Assembly: GCA_050516505.1 (NCBI GenBank)
Contig: CP191518.1
Location: 1,364,001 to 1,428,000 of the forward strand
Length of the DNA: 64,000 nt
Reading direction: 5' to 3'
Source of the DNA: Scandinavium ludwigii_A
GTDB lineage: Bacteria; Pseudomonadota; Gammaproteobacteria; Enterobacterales; Enterobacteriaceae
The stretch's first letter is position 1; each line of letters opens with the position of its first letter. Positions 9,169-17,622 of the stretch are shown here, in pieces. The notes below the pieces were generated by a model that saw only the letters and a list, made by a program, of their open reading frames with translations, had not been told where the DNA came from and ran no database searches. The translations under genes were made by a program, and so were the position numbers.

Positions 9169-10812
9169 ATGCAGCTTCTTCTTCTGGTCTGGCGGCAGTA
9201 CCGCTGGCCTTTCATCGCCGTCATGGCGCTGAGCCTGCTGAGCGCCGCGCTCGGTATTGGCCTGATTGCCTTTATTAACCTGCGCCTGATCGAAAGCGTC
9301 GATGCATCACTGACGGTGCTTCCGGAATTTCTCGGCCTACTCGCGCTGCTCATGGCGGTCACGCTCGGTTCGCAGTTGGCATTAACCGTGCTCGGCCATC
9401 ATTTCGTCTATCGCCTGCGCAGTGAATTCATCAAACGTATTCTCGACACCCAAATTGAGCGGGTCGAAAAGCTGGGCAGCGCTGCGCTGCTCGCCGGGCT
9501 GACCAGCGATGTTCGCGCCATTACTATCGCCTTCGTGCGTTTGCCGGAGCTGGTGCAGGGCATTATCCTGACCTTCGGTTCGGCGGCGTATCTGTTCTTC
9601 CTGTCCGGAAAAATGCTGGTGATCACCGCGTTTTGGATGGCGCTGACCATCTGGGGCGGCTTCGTGCTGGTGGCGCGGGTGTACAAACATATGGCGACCC
9701 TGCGTGAAACGGAAGACAAGCTGTACCATGATTATCAGACTGTGCTGGAAGGGCGCAAAGAGCTGACCCTCAACCGCGAGCGCGCGGAGCACATCTTCAA
9801 CACCCTGTATATTCCTGACGCCAAAGAGTATCGCCACCATATCATTCGTGCTGACACCTTCCATTTAAGTGCCGTGAACTGGTCGAATATCATGATGCTC
9901 GGAGCGATTGGGCTCGTGTTCTGGATGGCGAACAGCCTCGGCTGGGCGGACACCAACGTCGCCGCGACCTATTCACTGACGCTGCTGTTCTTGCGTACGC
10001 CGCTGCTTTCCGCCGTCGGTGCGCTGCCGACGCTGCTCAGCGCCCAGGTTGCGTTTAAAAAGCTCAACACTTTTTCGCTGGCACCGTATCGCGCCGAATT
10101 TCCAAAGCCGGAAGCGCATCCGCACTGGCAGACCCTGGAACTGCGCGATGTAGAATTCCATTATCAGGACAACACCTTTGCCGTCGGGCCGATTAATCTC
10201 ACGCTGAATCGCGGCGAACTGGTGTTTCTGATTGGTGGCAACGGTAGCGGGAAATCAACGCTGGCGATGCTGCTCACCGGACTCTATCAACCGGTTTCCG
10301 GGCAGATCCTGCTCGACGGTCAGCCGCTGGCGGTGGATAAGCCGGAAGATTACCGCAAATTGTTCTCGGCGGTGTTTACCGACGTGTGGCTGTTTGACCA
10401 GCTGCTCGGCCCGGAAGGTCATCAGGCTAATCAAGCGCTTATCGACAAGTGGCTGGAACAGCTGAAAATGGGCCATAAGCTCAAGCTTGAGAACGGTAAA
10501 ATTCTCGACCTGAAGCTATCAAAAGGGCAGAAAAAGCGCGTCGCGCTGCTGCTGGCGCTGGCCGAAGAACGTGACATCATTCTGCTGGATGAATGGGCCG
10601 CCGATCAGGACCCACATTTCCGCCGCGAGTTTTATCAGGTTCTGCTGCCGCTGATGCAGGAGATGGGCAAAACGGTGTTCGCCATCAGCCATGACGATCA
10701 CTACTTCATTCACGCCGATCGCTTGCTCGAAATGCGTAACGGCAAACTCAGCGAGCTGACCGGAGAAGAGCGCGATGCCGCTTCCCGGGATGCCGTCGCA
10801 CGCACCGCCTAA
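9169..10812 (+). CDS. yojI: YojI ABC exporter (fused membrane and ATPase domains)
   Basis: Inner-membrane half-transporter of the cyclic-peptide exporter type. In E. coli, YojI works with TolC to expel microcin J25. Six membrane segments occupy about residues 10-300. The nucleotide-binding domain follows, with Walker A GGNGSGKST near residue 360, a degenerate signature LSKGQKKR and Walker B IILLDEWAADQDP, then the switch histidine in FAISHDDHYF. The 547-residue length matches. The gene follows alkB after an 86-bp gap that carries a palindrome (9098-9110), so it probably has its own promoter. A terminator follows directly. Confidence 0.93.
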   Translation: MQLLLLVWRQYRWPFIAVMALSLLSAALGIGLIAFINLRLIESVDASLTVLPEFLGLLALLMAVTLGSQLALTVLGHHFVYRLRSEFIKRILDTQIERVEKLGSAALLAGLTSDVRAITIAFVRLPELVQGIILTFGSAAYLFFLSGKMLVITAFWMALTIWGGFVLVARVYKHMATLRETEDKLYHDYQTVLEGRKELTLNRERAEHIFNTLYIPDAKEYRHHIIRADTFHLSAVNWSNIMMLGAIGLVFWMANSLGWADTNVAATYSLTLLFLRTPLLSAVGALPTLLSAQVAFKKLNTFSLAPYRAEFPKPEAHPHWQTLELRDVEFHYQDNTFAVGPINLTLNRGELVFLIGGNGSGKSTLAMLLTGLYQPVSGQILLDGQPLAVDKPEDYRKLFSAVFTDVWLFDQLLGPEGHQANQALIDKWLEQLKMGHKLKLENGKILDLKLSKGQKKRVALLLALAEERDIILLDEWAADQDPHFRREFYQVLLPLMQEMGKTVFAISHDDHYFIHADRLLEMRNGKLSELTGEERDAASRDAVARTA

Positions 10813-10818
10813 TATTTC

Positions 10819-10843
10819 ACGCCCCTTTTCAGGGGCGTTTGCC
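10819..10843 (+). terminator. yojI terminator
   Basis: ACGCCCC TTTTC AGGGGCGTTT: a 7-bp GC stem seven bases after the yojI stop, followed by only three T. A short Rho-independent terminator is likely. Confidence 0.75.
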
Positions 10844-10944
10844 CACTTTTCCCGCGTCTCGGCCACGAGTTTATTATTTTTTGCATTCAGTCGCGCTATG
10901 CTTAGAGGCTGGAAAACCGCCCCCCGCTCAAGGATTGCCAACCG

Positions 10945-12381
10945 ATGTCCGTGTTTCATAAAAACAGCGCCCGACTGCGTGACCAGGAACGTGCCCGACT
11001 TATCTGGCTGCTGACCACCGATAAAGCCATTACGTCCGCGCTCACCAACAAACTGACGCTGGCGGAACAGTATGACGAAGGGCAACTGGCGGATGATATT
11101 GCCGAAGTGGGTGCGCTGGTGGCGCACCTGCCTGCGCCCGATCTGGCCGATACGCTGGAGGCGCTACCGTCCGATGAGCGTCATGCGCTTTGGGGGTTGG
11201 TGGAAGACAGCAAGCGCGGCAACGTGTTGCTCGAAGCGTCCGAAGGCGTGTATGAAGACCTGATCGAAGGGATGAGCGACAAGGCGCTGCTTGATGCGCT
11301 TGAAACTCTCGATATCGATGAGAAAATCTATCTGGTTCAGCATCTTCCGCGCAATTTGACCGGCCGTCTGTTGGCGACGCTTGCGCCAGCCGAACGCGAC
11401 CGCGTGCGCCAGGTGATGAATTATGCCCACGACAGCGTGGGTGCAATCATGGAGTTCGAAGTCATCACCATTCGCCCGGACGTCACATTGGGCGCGGTGC
11501 AGCGTTATCTGCGCCGATTGGGGAAAATGCCGGAGAACACCGACAAACTGTTCGTCACCTCGCGCGATAAAACCCTGCTGGGCGAACTGGAGTTGCAAAC
11601 CATTCTGCTCAATCCGGCGCAGCGCCGGGTCAATGACGTGATGGAATCGGAACCCGTCACCTTCCATCCCGAAGAAGATGCTGAAAAAGTTGCGCGTACC
11701 TTTGAACGTGATGACTTGCTGAGTGCCGCGGTGATTGACGCCGAAGGCAAACTGCTCGGGCGTCTGACCATCGATGAGATTGTTGACGTGGTTTATGAAG
11801 AAACCGACAACGATATTCGCCAGATGAGCGGTCTGAGTAACGATCAGGATGTGTTCGCCCCGGTCAGCAAAGCGGTGAAAACGCGCTGGGCGTGGCTGGC
11901 AGTCAATCTGTGTACCGCGTTTATCGCCTCAAGGGTGATTGATAGCTTTGAACACACGATTTCCCAGCTAGTGGCGCTGGCCTCGTTGATGCCCATCGTG
12001 GCGGGGATCGGCGGCAACACCGGCAACCAGACCATCACCATGATCGTTCGTGCGCTGGCGCTCCAGCATATTCAGCCGGGTAACTTTTCGTTCCTGATCC
12101 TGCGTGAAATGGGCGTGGCGCTGATTAACGGCCTGGTATGGGGCGGCATTATGGGCGGAGTGACGTGGTGGCTGTACGACGACCCGCAACTTGGCGGCGT
12201 GATGATGCTGGCGATGGTGCTCAACCTGCTGGTGGCGTCGTTGATGGGGGTATTGATTCCGATGATCATGACCAAATTCGGCCGCGATCCGGCTGTCGGC
12301 TCCAGTGTGATGATCACTGCGATCACCGACACTGGCGGCTTCTTTATTTTTCTGGGTCTGGCGACGGTGTTTCTGCTTTAG
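10945..12381 (+). CDS. mgtE: Magnesium transporter MgtE
   Basis: Mg2+-selective channel-type transporter of the inner membrane. The order is an N-terminal helical domain (about residues 30-130), two CBS domains (about 135-260; VGAIMEFEVITIRPDVTL and VNDVMESEPVTFHPEED) that sense cytoplasmic Mg2+, then five membrane helices. The pore shows GIGGNTGNQT and the ion-site aspartate in ITAITDTGGFF, both diagnostic of MgtE. The length of 478 is usual. An AAGGA sits 9 bases before the ATG. K-12 has no mgtE between yojI and mqo. The 3' end overlaps the convergent SulP gene by 38 bp, so the two transcripts are antisense there. No M-box riboswitch is recognisable in the 100-base leader. Confidence 0.94.
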   Translation: MSVFHKNSARLRDQERARLIWLLTTDKAITSALTNKLTLAEQYDEGQLADDIAEVGALVAHLPAPDLADTLEALPSDERHALWGLVEDSKRGNVLLEASEGVYEDLIEGMSDKALLDALETLDIDEKIYLVQHLPRNLTGRLLATLAPAERDRVRQVMNYAHDSVGAIMEFEVITIRPDVTLGAVQRYLRRLGKMPENTDKLFVTSRDKTLLGELELQTILLNPAQRRVNDVMESEPVTFHPEEDAEKVARTFERDDLLSAAVIDAEGKLLGRLTIDEIVDVVYEETDNDIRQMSGLSNDQDVFAPVSKAVKTRWAWLAVNLCTAFIASRVIDSFEHTISQLVALASLMPIVAGIGGNTGNQTITMIVRALALQHIQPGNFSFLILREMGVALINGLVWGGIMGGVTWWLYDDPQLGGVMMLAMVLNLLVASLMGVLIPMIMTKFGRDPAVGSSVMITAITDTGGFFIFLGLATVFLL

Positions 12382-13591
12382 CCGCGTGATGGCGGCGGAT
12401 GCGTTTCGGAATCAACACCAGCGCCACAATTCCGGCCAGTACCCCAATGGCCAGATTGCCGGTGCTGACGGTAGCCGCGACGGTGACCAGCATCACCAGC
12501 GTGACCGACCACGGCGTTTGCTTCAGGGTGGCTGGCTGAATGCTGTGCCAGCTAAAGGTTTTGAACGCCACAATCGCCATGATCCCGGCGAGTACCGCCA
12601 TGGGAATTTTGGCCATCACGTTGCTTAGCCCGGTCACCAGTAACAGCAACACAAGGCCTGCCACCACGGTAGACAGGCGGCTGCGGCCCTTACCCATTTC
12701 CACGTTGACGATGGTCTGACCGATCATCGCGCATCCGGCAATCCCGCCGAAAAAGCCTGCCATGATATTGGCGATGCCAAGCCCGGCGCTCTCACGTGCT
12801 TTATTCGACGGCGTGGCAGTTAAGTCATCCACCAGTTTTGCTGTCAGCAGCGATTCCATCAGCCCGACAAAGGCGATACTCAGCGCGCAGGGCCAGATTA
12901 TCTGTAATGTTTGCAGATTAAGCGGCACCAGCAGCTGGGTCAGACCGGGTAAACCGCCAGACATCGAACCTTCATCGCCAACAGTTGGCAGAATCTGGCC
13001 ACTATAAAAGGTGTACAACGTCAGAATAACGATAGCAATCAGCGGCGAAGGCACACTTTTTATGACGCGTGGCGCCCACAGTACAATCAGCAGAGTGGCG
13101 GCAAACAGCGCCAGAATCAGCGGTTCTTTACTCCAAAAATGCGGTACCTGGGCAAAGAAAATCAGAATTCCAAGCGCATTCACAAAGCCGGTCATTACCG
13201 CCTGAGGGATGAATCGCATCAGCCTCGCCATGCCGCACACGCCAAAAGCAATCTGAATGACACCCGCCATGACTACCGCTGGCAGGATGTATGCCACGCC
13301 GTGCTGGTGCACCATCGGGCCGATGACCAACGCCACGGAACCCGCTGCCGCCGTGACCATCGCTGGACGCCCGCCGAGGAACGACATCGCCAGACACAGC
13401 ACCACCGACGCAATCAGGCTTACTTTCGGGTCAACGCCGGCAATCACCGAAAAAGAGATCACTTCCGGAATCAGCGCCAGGGCGGTGATCACCCCGGCCA
13501 GCGACTCGCGCAACAGCAGGGCAGGTGAGCGCACGATGGTAGAGAGCGCAGTGTGTTCAGCAGTGGTTAACGATGAAGAGGCATTAGGCAT
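12344..13591 (-). CDS. SulP/SLC26-family inorganic anion transporter
   Basis: Polytopic inner-membrane protein with about 10-12 hydrophobic segments. The start region SLAGVITALALIPEVISFSVIAGVDP and the later FGGIAGCAMIGQTIVN are typical of SulP carriers of sulfate, bicarbonate or related anions. At 415 residues it ends soon after the last membrane helix. It therefore lacks the C-terminal STAS domain of longer relatives; this short type is common in proteobacteria. The substrate cannot be told from sequence. It converges on mgtE with a 38-bp overlap and is divergent from mqo. Absent from this place in E. coli K-12. Confidence 0.88.
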   Translation of the reverse strand: MPNASSSLTTAEHTALSTIVRSPALLLRESLAGVITALALIPEVISFSVIAGVDPKVSLIASVVLCLAMSFLGGRPAMVTAAAGSVALVIGPMVHQHGVAYILPAVVMAGVIQIAFGVCGMARLMRFIPQAVMTGFVNALGILIFFAQVPHFWSKEPLILALFAATLLIVLWAPRVIKSVPSPLIAIVILTLYTFYSGQILPTVGDEGSMSGGLPGLTQLLVPLNLQTLQIIWPCALSIAFVGLMESLLTAKLVDDLTATPSNKARESAGLGIANIMAGFFGGIAGCAMIGQTIVNVEMGKGRSRLSTVVAGLVLLLLVTGLSNVMAKIPMAVLAGIMAIVAFKTFSWHSIQPATLKQTPWSVTLVMLVTVAATVSTGNLAIGVLAGIVALVLIPKRIRRHHAAKAETPSPDPEK

Positions 13592-13866
13592 AGGGAAAAT
13601 TAGGTTATGGATGATCGGTTAATCATAAAACACGGGATGTGCTGTATGTCACAAAACGGGCGATATTACCGCGTTGAGTCACATTTCGCCAGTACCAATA
13701 CTCATCCGTGTGACACATTTATTAAACATTTTTATAACAGTTATCAAAACAGAACTTAAAGATTAAACAATATTTAAATCTTTCACCGTCAGTGCTAACG
13801 TGGATTTCCCCGAATCGTTTCACCTGCGCTAAAACAAAAAACGCGAGTACAGTAAGGCTCATTACG

Positions 13867-15519
13867 ATGACTAAAAAGATGGCCGTACGCAGCTCACAGG
13901 CGGTTGGTTTAAATGCCGAACCTCAGGCAAACCAGACCCACGCCCGTAACGAGCATGAGACGGATGTGTTGTTGATTGGCGGTGGCATCATGAGCGCCAC
14001 GCTGGGAACCTGGCTTCAGGAACTGGAGCCGGATTGGTCTATTACGATGGTTGAACGAATGGAAAGCGTCGCCGAGGAGAGCTCCAACGGCTGGAATAAC
14101 GCCGGTACCGGCCATGCCGCCCTGATGGAACTGAACTACACGCCGCAAAAAGCGGACGGTTCAGTCAGTATCGACAAAGCCATCGAGATTAACGAAGCCT
14201 TTCAAATCTCGCGCCAGTTCTGGGCGCATCAGGTGACACGCGGCGTTTTGCAACAGCCGAAGACCTTCATTAATACCGTGCCGCACATGAGCTTTGTGTG
14301 GGGCGAAGACAACGTCAACTTCCTGCGCGCCCGCTACGCCGCGCTCCAGCAGAATTCCCTGTTCCAGGGCATGCGTTATTCCGAAGATGCCGAACAGATT
14401 AAGAAGTGGGCCCCGCTGGTAATGGAAGGGCGTGACCCGCAGCAGAAAGTTGCCGCGACGCGGACCGAAGTCGGCACCGATGTGAACTATGGCGAGATCA
14501 CCCGCCAGCTGATTGCTGGGCTGCGCCGTCATGACAACTTCTCGTTGCAGCTCAATACCGTGGTGCGCCGTTTTAAACGTAACGCGGATAACAGCTGGAC
14601 GGTCACCGTTTCTGATGCCAACAATGCCAAAGTGCGCCGCACCATCAAAGCGAAGTTCATCTTTATCGGCGCGGGCGGGGCGGCACTCAAACTGCTGCAA
14701 CAGACCGGTATTCCACAGGCGAAAGAGTACGCGGGCTTCCCGGTCGGCGGCCAGTTCCTGGTGTGCGAAAACCCGGATGTGGTAAATCATCATCTGGCGA
14801 AAGTGTACGGTCAGGCCTCTGTGGGCGCACCGCCGATGTCGGTCCCGCACATCGATACCCGCATTATTGATGGCAAGCGTGCGGTGTTGTTTGGGCCGTT
14901 TGCGACGTTTTCCACCAAGTTCCTGAAAAACGGTTCGCTGTGGGATTTGCTCGGCTCGACGAACAAATCAAACATTATGCCGATGATCAACGTCGGGCTG
15001 GATAACTTCAGTCTGGTGAAGTATCTGGTCGGGCAGGTGATGCAGAACGATAAAGACCGTCTGGCTGCGCTGCAAGAATACTATCCGTTAGCGAAGAAAA
15101 GCGACTGGCGGTTATGGCAGGCGGGTCAGCGGGTGCAAATTATCAAACGCGACGAAGACAAAGGCGGCGTGTTGCGCCTGGGGACTGAAGTGGTGAGCGA
15201 CGATCACGGCACCGTGGCGGCGCTGCTGGGCGCGTCACCAGGCGCATCGACGGCGGCACCGATCATGCTGCATTTGATGGAGCAGGTATTTAAAGAGAAG
15301 GTGAATTCACCCGCGTGGCAGGAAAAACTGCGCTCGGTGGTGCCGACTTACGGCAGCCGTCTGAGCGGGGATCCGCTGGCCATTCAGCAGACACTGGCGC
15401 ATACCAGCGAAGTGCTTGGCCTGCGTTACGATGCCGAAACGCCGGTCGATCCGGTGCCTCAGGCGCAGTTCACACCTCCGTTGGTGGAGCTGCAACCGGT
15501 GGCGGATATCGCCCTGTAA
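13867..15519 (+). CDS. mqo: Malate:quinone oxidoreductase
   Basis: Membrane-associated FAD enzyme that oxidises malate to oxaloacetate and passes electrons to quinone, bypassing NAD-malate dehydrogenase. The FAD-binding motif DVLLIGGGIMSATLGTWLQ lies near residue 35, followed by ESSNGWNNAGTGHAALMELNYTP and the C-terminal RLGTEVVSDDHGTVAALLGASPGASTAAP. I chose ATG 13867, with AAGG about 10 bases upstream, because E. coli Mqo begins at the equivalent place; a longer frame reaches back to 13792. The first 30 residues are basic and poorly conserved, in place of the hydrophobic leader of E. coli. The divergent spacer from the SulP gene (275 bp) holds TGTGACACATTT-like sequence but no clear operator. 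Confidence 0.95.
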   Translation: MTKKMAVRSSQAVGLNAEPQANQTHARNEHETDVLLIGGGIMSATLGTWLQELEPDWSITMVERMESVAEESSNGWNNAGTGHAALMELNYTPQKADGSVSIDKAIEINEAFQISRQFWAHQVTRGVLQQPKTFINTVPHMSFVWGEDNVNFLRARYAALQQNSLFQGMRYSEDAEQIKKWAPLVMEGRDPQQKVAATRTEVGTDVNYGEITRQLIAGLRRHDNFSLQLNTVVRRFKRNADNSWTVTVSDANNAKVRRTIKAKFIFIGAGGAALKLLQQTGIPQAKEYAGFPVGGQFLVCENPDVVNHHLAKVYGQASVGAPPMSVPHIDTRIIDGKRAVLFGPFATFSTKFLKNGSLWDLLGSTNKSNIMPMINVGLDNFSLVKYLVGQVMQNDKDRLAALQEYYPLAKKSDWRLWQAGQRVQIIKRDEDKGGVLRLGTEVVSDDHGTVAALLGASPGASTAAPIMLHLMEQVFKEKVNSPAWQEKLRSVVPTYGSRLSGDPLAIQQTLAHTSEVLGLRYDAETPVDPVPQAQFTPPLVELQPVADIAL

Positions 15520-15524
15520 TCATA

Positions 15525-15550
15525 AAGCCCCGATTAACGGGGCTTAATTT
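15525..15550. terminator. Bidirectional terminator between mqo and eco
   Basis: AAGCCCCG ATTAA CGGGGCTT is a perfect 8-bp stem with T-rich sequence downstream on the plus side. It lies between convergent mqo and eco and can serve both. Confidence 0.88.
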
Positions 15551-15559
15551 AACGCTGAA

Positions 15560-16051
15560 TTAGCGCTTTTCGGCGTTCTGCACGCTCTCTTCGGCTTTCC
15601 AGACTCGGTATTTCACGTCGATATTTTCAGGCGTGTATACCACAATCGGCAGCTTACTGTTGTAGCGCACCATCGCGTCGTCACCCAGATATGCGGTCAC
15701 GAATTTCTGCGTTTTCTTGCCGTCCGGACAAGCCATCATGGTGGACGCCGGGCCAGTCACTTTGCCGAAGACGTAGTAGTCGTAACCCCAACCTTCCAGC
15801 GTTTTGCTTTCCAGTTCACCGCCCAGGCGATGCTGATTGCAGTCCACTTCCAGCGTTTGACCAATCAGCAGCTCCACTTTGTAGCCAGACTCGTCTTTCT
15901 GCTGCGGAAGCGTAATAACCTGACGCTTCATCCCTTTTTCCGCCTGCGGATAAGGGGCCACTTTTTCTAACGGCGTATTCGCCGCGAAAGCGCTGGAAGA
16001 AATACAGGCCAGAGAGAGCACGGCAGCAGCAAATTTGGATGCGTTTTTCAC
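15560..16051 (-). CDS. eco: Ecotin, periplasmic serine protease inhibitor
   Basis: Dimeric inhibitor of trypsin-fold serine proteases such as elastase and chymotrypsin, protecting the cell from host proteases. A signal peptide of about 23 residues ends at AFAA. The mature part has PLEKVAPYPQAEKGMKRQVI, the two conserved cysteines (VDCNQHRLGG and MACPDG), and the reactive loop STMMACP whose methionine is the P1 residue. Start is GTG at 16051 with AAGGA seven bases upstream. The length of 163 is one more than in E. coli. Convergent with mqo. Confidence 0.96.
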   Translation of the reverse strand: MKNASKFAAAVLSLACISSSAFAANTPLEKVAPYPQAEKGMKRQVITLPQQKDESGYKVELLIGQTLEVDCNQHRLGGELESKTLEGWGYDYYVFGKVTGPASTMMACPDGKKTQKFVTAYLGDDAMVRYNSKLPIVVYTPENIDVKYRVWKAEESVQNAEKR

Positions 16052-16176
16052 TGTTAATCCTTTTGATCAGTTAGCAACAAGCAGATCGTACCATCACCAT
16101 GATGAATGGTAAGTATAATTTACCAATATTTTAATAATGTGTGGTGGTATGTACTAAGGCAAGTTGCCAGTGAAAA

Positions 16177-16275
16177 TCAAGAACCCGGTGTGGCGTAACC
16201 ACCAATGATAAACCAAGCCAGGAAAGCGACCGCGACGATAAAACACAGAATAGGGAAGGCGATTCCAATGCGCAT
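16177..16275 (-). CDS. YoaK-type small membrane protein (32 residues)
   Basis: A 32-codon frame too short for most gene finders. It encodes MRIGIAFPILCFIVAVAFL then AWFIIGGYATPGS and a stop. One hydrophobic helix (about residues 5-27) is bounded by a basic start and a GGYATPG tail. It closely resembles the E. coli small inner-membrane protein YoaK as I remember it (MRIGIIFPVV...GGYAAPGA). An AAGAGG lies just before the ATG, though the spacing is short. K-12 yoaK maps elsewhere, so this may be a paralogue or a relocated copy. The overlapping 91-codon frame at 16154-16429 is a shadow. Function is not known. Confidence 0.72.
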   Translation of the reverse strand: MRIGIAFPILCFIVAVAFLAWFIIGGYATPGS

Positions 16276-16488
16276 AAAACCTCTTGATGTCCTTAACCGG
16301 GAGCGAATTTGCAGTATTCATGAAATGCAGAGGATAACACATTGCTAACATTGGGTGCGCGACGTGATTTTTCTGAACCTCACAGGGGTAACCTGCAAAA
16401 CACCCGGATTCCATCCCGCATAACGCCACCCTATTGCCCGGCGGAAAGGTGTACGATTTCCTGGGTGCTGAGCGTTCAAAAAATAGCG

Positions 16489-17220
16489 TTACTCAACAAA
16501 ATTCTGGTTAATTAAAAGTAAACCATAAATCAGAATGACAGTGAAAATAATAGACTTGAATTTTCTTGGGTTTATATACGGCGAAAGATATCTTTCTGAT
16601 GCAAAATAAATAGGGACAGAAAGTAATGAGTAAAGTGTTGGTGTGAAACTTACGCCGTGCTGAATGTAAAAAATTAATTGAATAAGCCCAAGCGCTAAAT
16701 ATCCACCTGAAATATATCTTCTGGATGACTGATTGTCATTGTATCTGGCCGCGCCATTTAATGAGAGTAAAGACCCACCCATCGTAGAAATAGAGTGGAT
16801 TATTCCAGTGAAAACGTTGGCTGCATTTTGGTTTGAGGCTAAAATTTGTAAAAAGGGGACGCGTAAACTAGATTTAAAACCCACGATACCGGTTAATATA
16901 AGTATCAGTCCCGCGGTGGTTTTATTAAATGAGATGCCAACGGCATAATTTATGTAGAAAAGGAAAAGTAAATATACTGAGGACATCGTTACATAAGATA
17001 TGATGTCGCTTTTGTTTATTTGTTTGTAGTGAGTACTTATCTGAAATATATTGATGATAAGTGACCCTGGTAGGCAAATAGATAGGGCATGTGTAAATGA
17101 AAACCCTGATAATATCAGTGTTGGGATTCCGATCATGACCAGGCCTACGCCGATAATGGATTGGCAGATGGAACAAATGACAACAATAAGCAAAATCAGT
17201 GCATTTTCATTCATCAGCAT
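16489..17220 (-). CDS. TauE/SafE-like membrane permease
   Basis: A 243-residue polytopic protein, about seven or eight membrane helices. The N-terminal helix has IIGVGLVMIGIPTLILSGF and the second half repeats the fold with TGIIHSISTMGGSLLSLNG. Such duplicated, glycine-rich helices mark the TauE/SafE (DUF81) family, which exports sulfite, sulfoacetate or other organic anions. The substrate is not predictable. The gene is clearly AT-rich with frequent ATA and TTA codons, unlike eco on its 3' side, which suggests horizontal acquisition. It is divergent from the c-di-GMP cluster across about 400 bp. Start could be the first or third codon (both ATG). Confidence 0.78.
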   Translation of the reverse strand: MLMNENALILLIVVICSICQSIIGVGLVMIGIPTLILSGFSFTHALSICLPGSLIINIFQISTHYKQINKSDIISYVTMSSVYLLFLFYINYAVGISFNKTTAGLILILTGIVGFKSSLRVPFLQILASNQNAANVFTGIIHSISTMGGSLLSLNGAARYNDNQSSRRYISGGYLALGLIQLIFYIQHGVSFTPTLYSLLSVPIYFASERYLSPYINPRKFKSIIFTVILIYGLLLINQNFVE

Positions 17221-17622
17221 TTTGATCGTATTCCTGTAAAATCCAATGCTTCTCCAGCATAGTAAAGTTAAACTAATCCAACATCAGTGCTACTTCTTTC
17301 AAAGGGGGATTTTACCCAAAATGCCGGGTGAATTCACGCTGGAATAAATGAAATGCGCAGTATTTTGTTTATTATTAAATTATAAGCTAGGATCAACATG
17401 CTCTCATGAGTATATTGATGTAGTAAGTGTGAGTAATGTTAATGAGTAATAACTTTATGTTTTGATGATTTAATAATAAACGATAAAATATTTCATGTGA
17501 CCACCTATTACATTGTATCATTCTTTTTTGAACATCATGCACCTCGCGATGGGTATCCCAACCTTCTCATTACTGACTTCTAAAACAATCAACTAAATTA
17601 GTCTGATTTGAAACGATTATCT
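17221..17622. promoter_or_regulatory. AT-rich divergent intergenic region
   Basis: About 400 bp between the TauE-like gene and the first EAL gene. It must contain both promoters. Many TATAAT-like hexamers are possible and none stands out. I found no gene, tRNA, inverted repeat or terminator of note, and no ribosome-binding site of usual strength before either candidate start at 17608 or 17623. Confidence 0.4.

Noticed and set aside
10845..10944. M-box or other Mg2+ riboswitch before mgtE
   Set aside because: The leader is only about 100 bases after the yojI terminator and shows none of the conserved M-box elements I know.
16154..16429. 91-codon minus-strand frame overlapping the YoaK-like gene
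   Set aside because: Frame differs from the conserved 32-residue protein and contains no recognisable domain.
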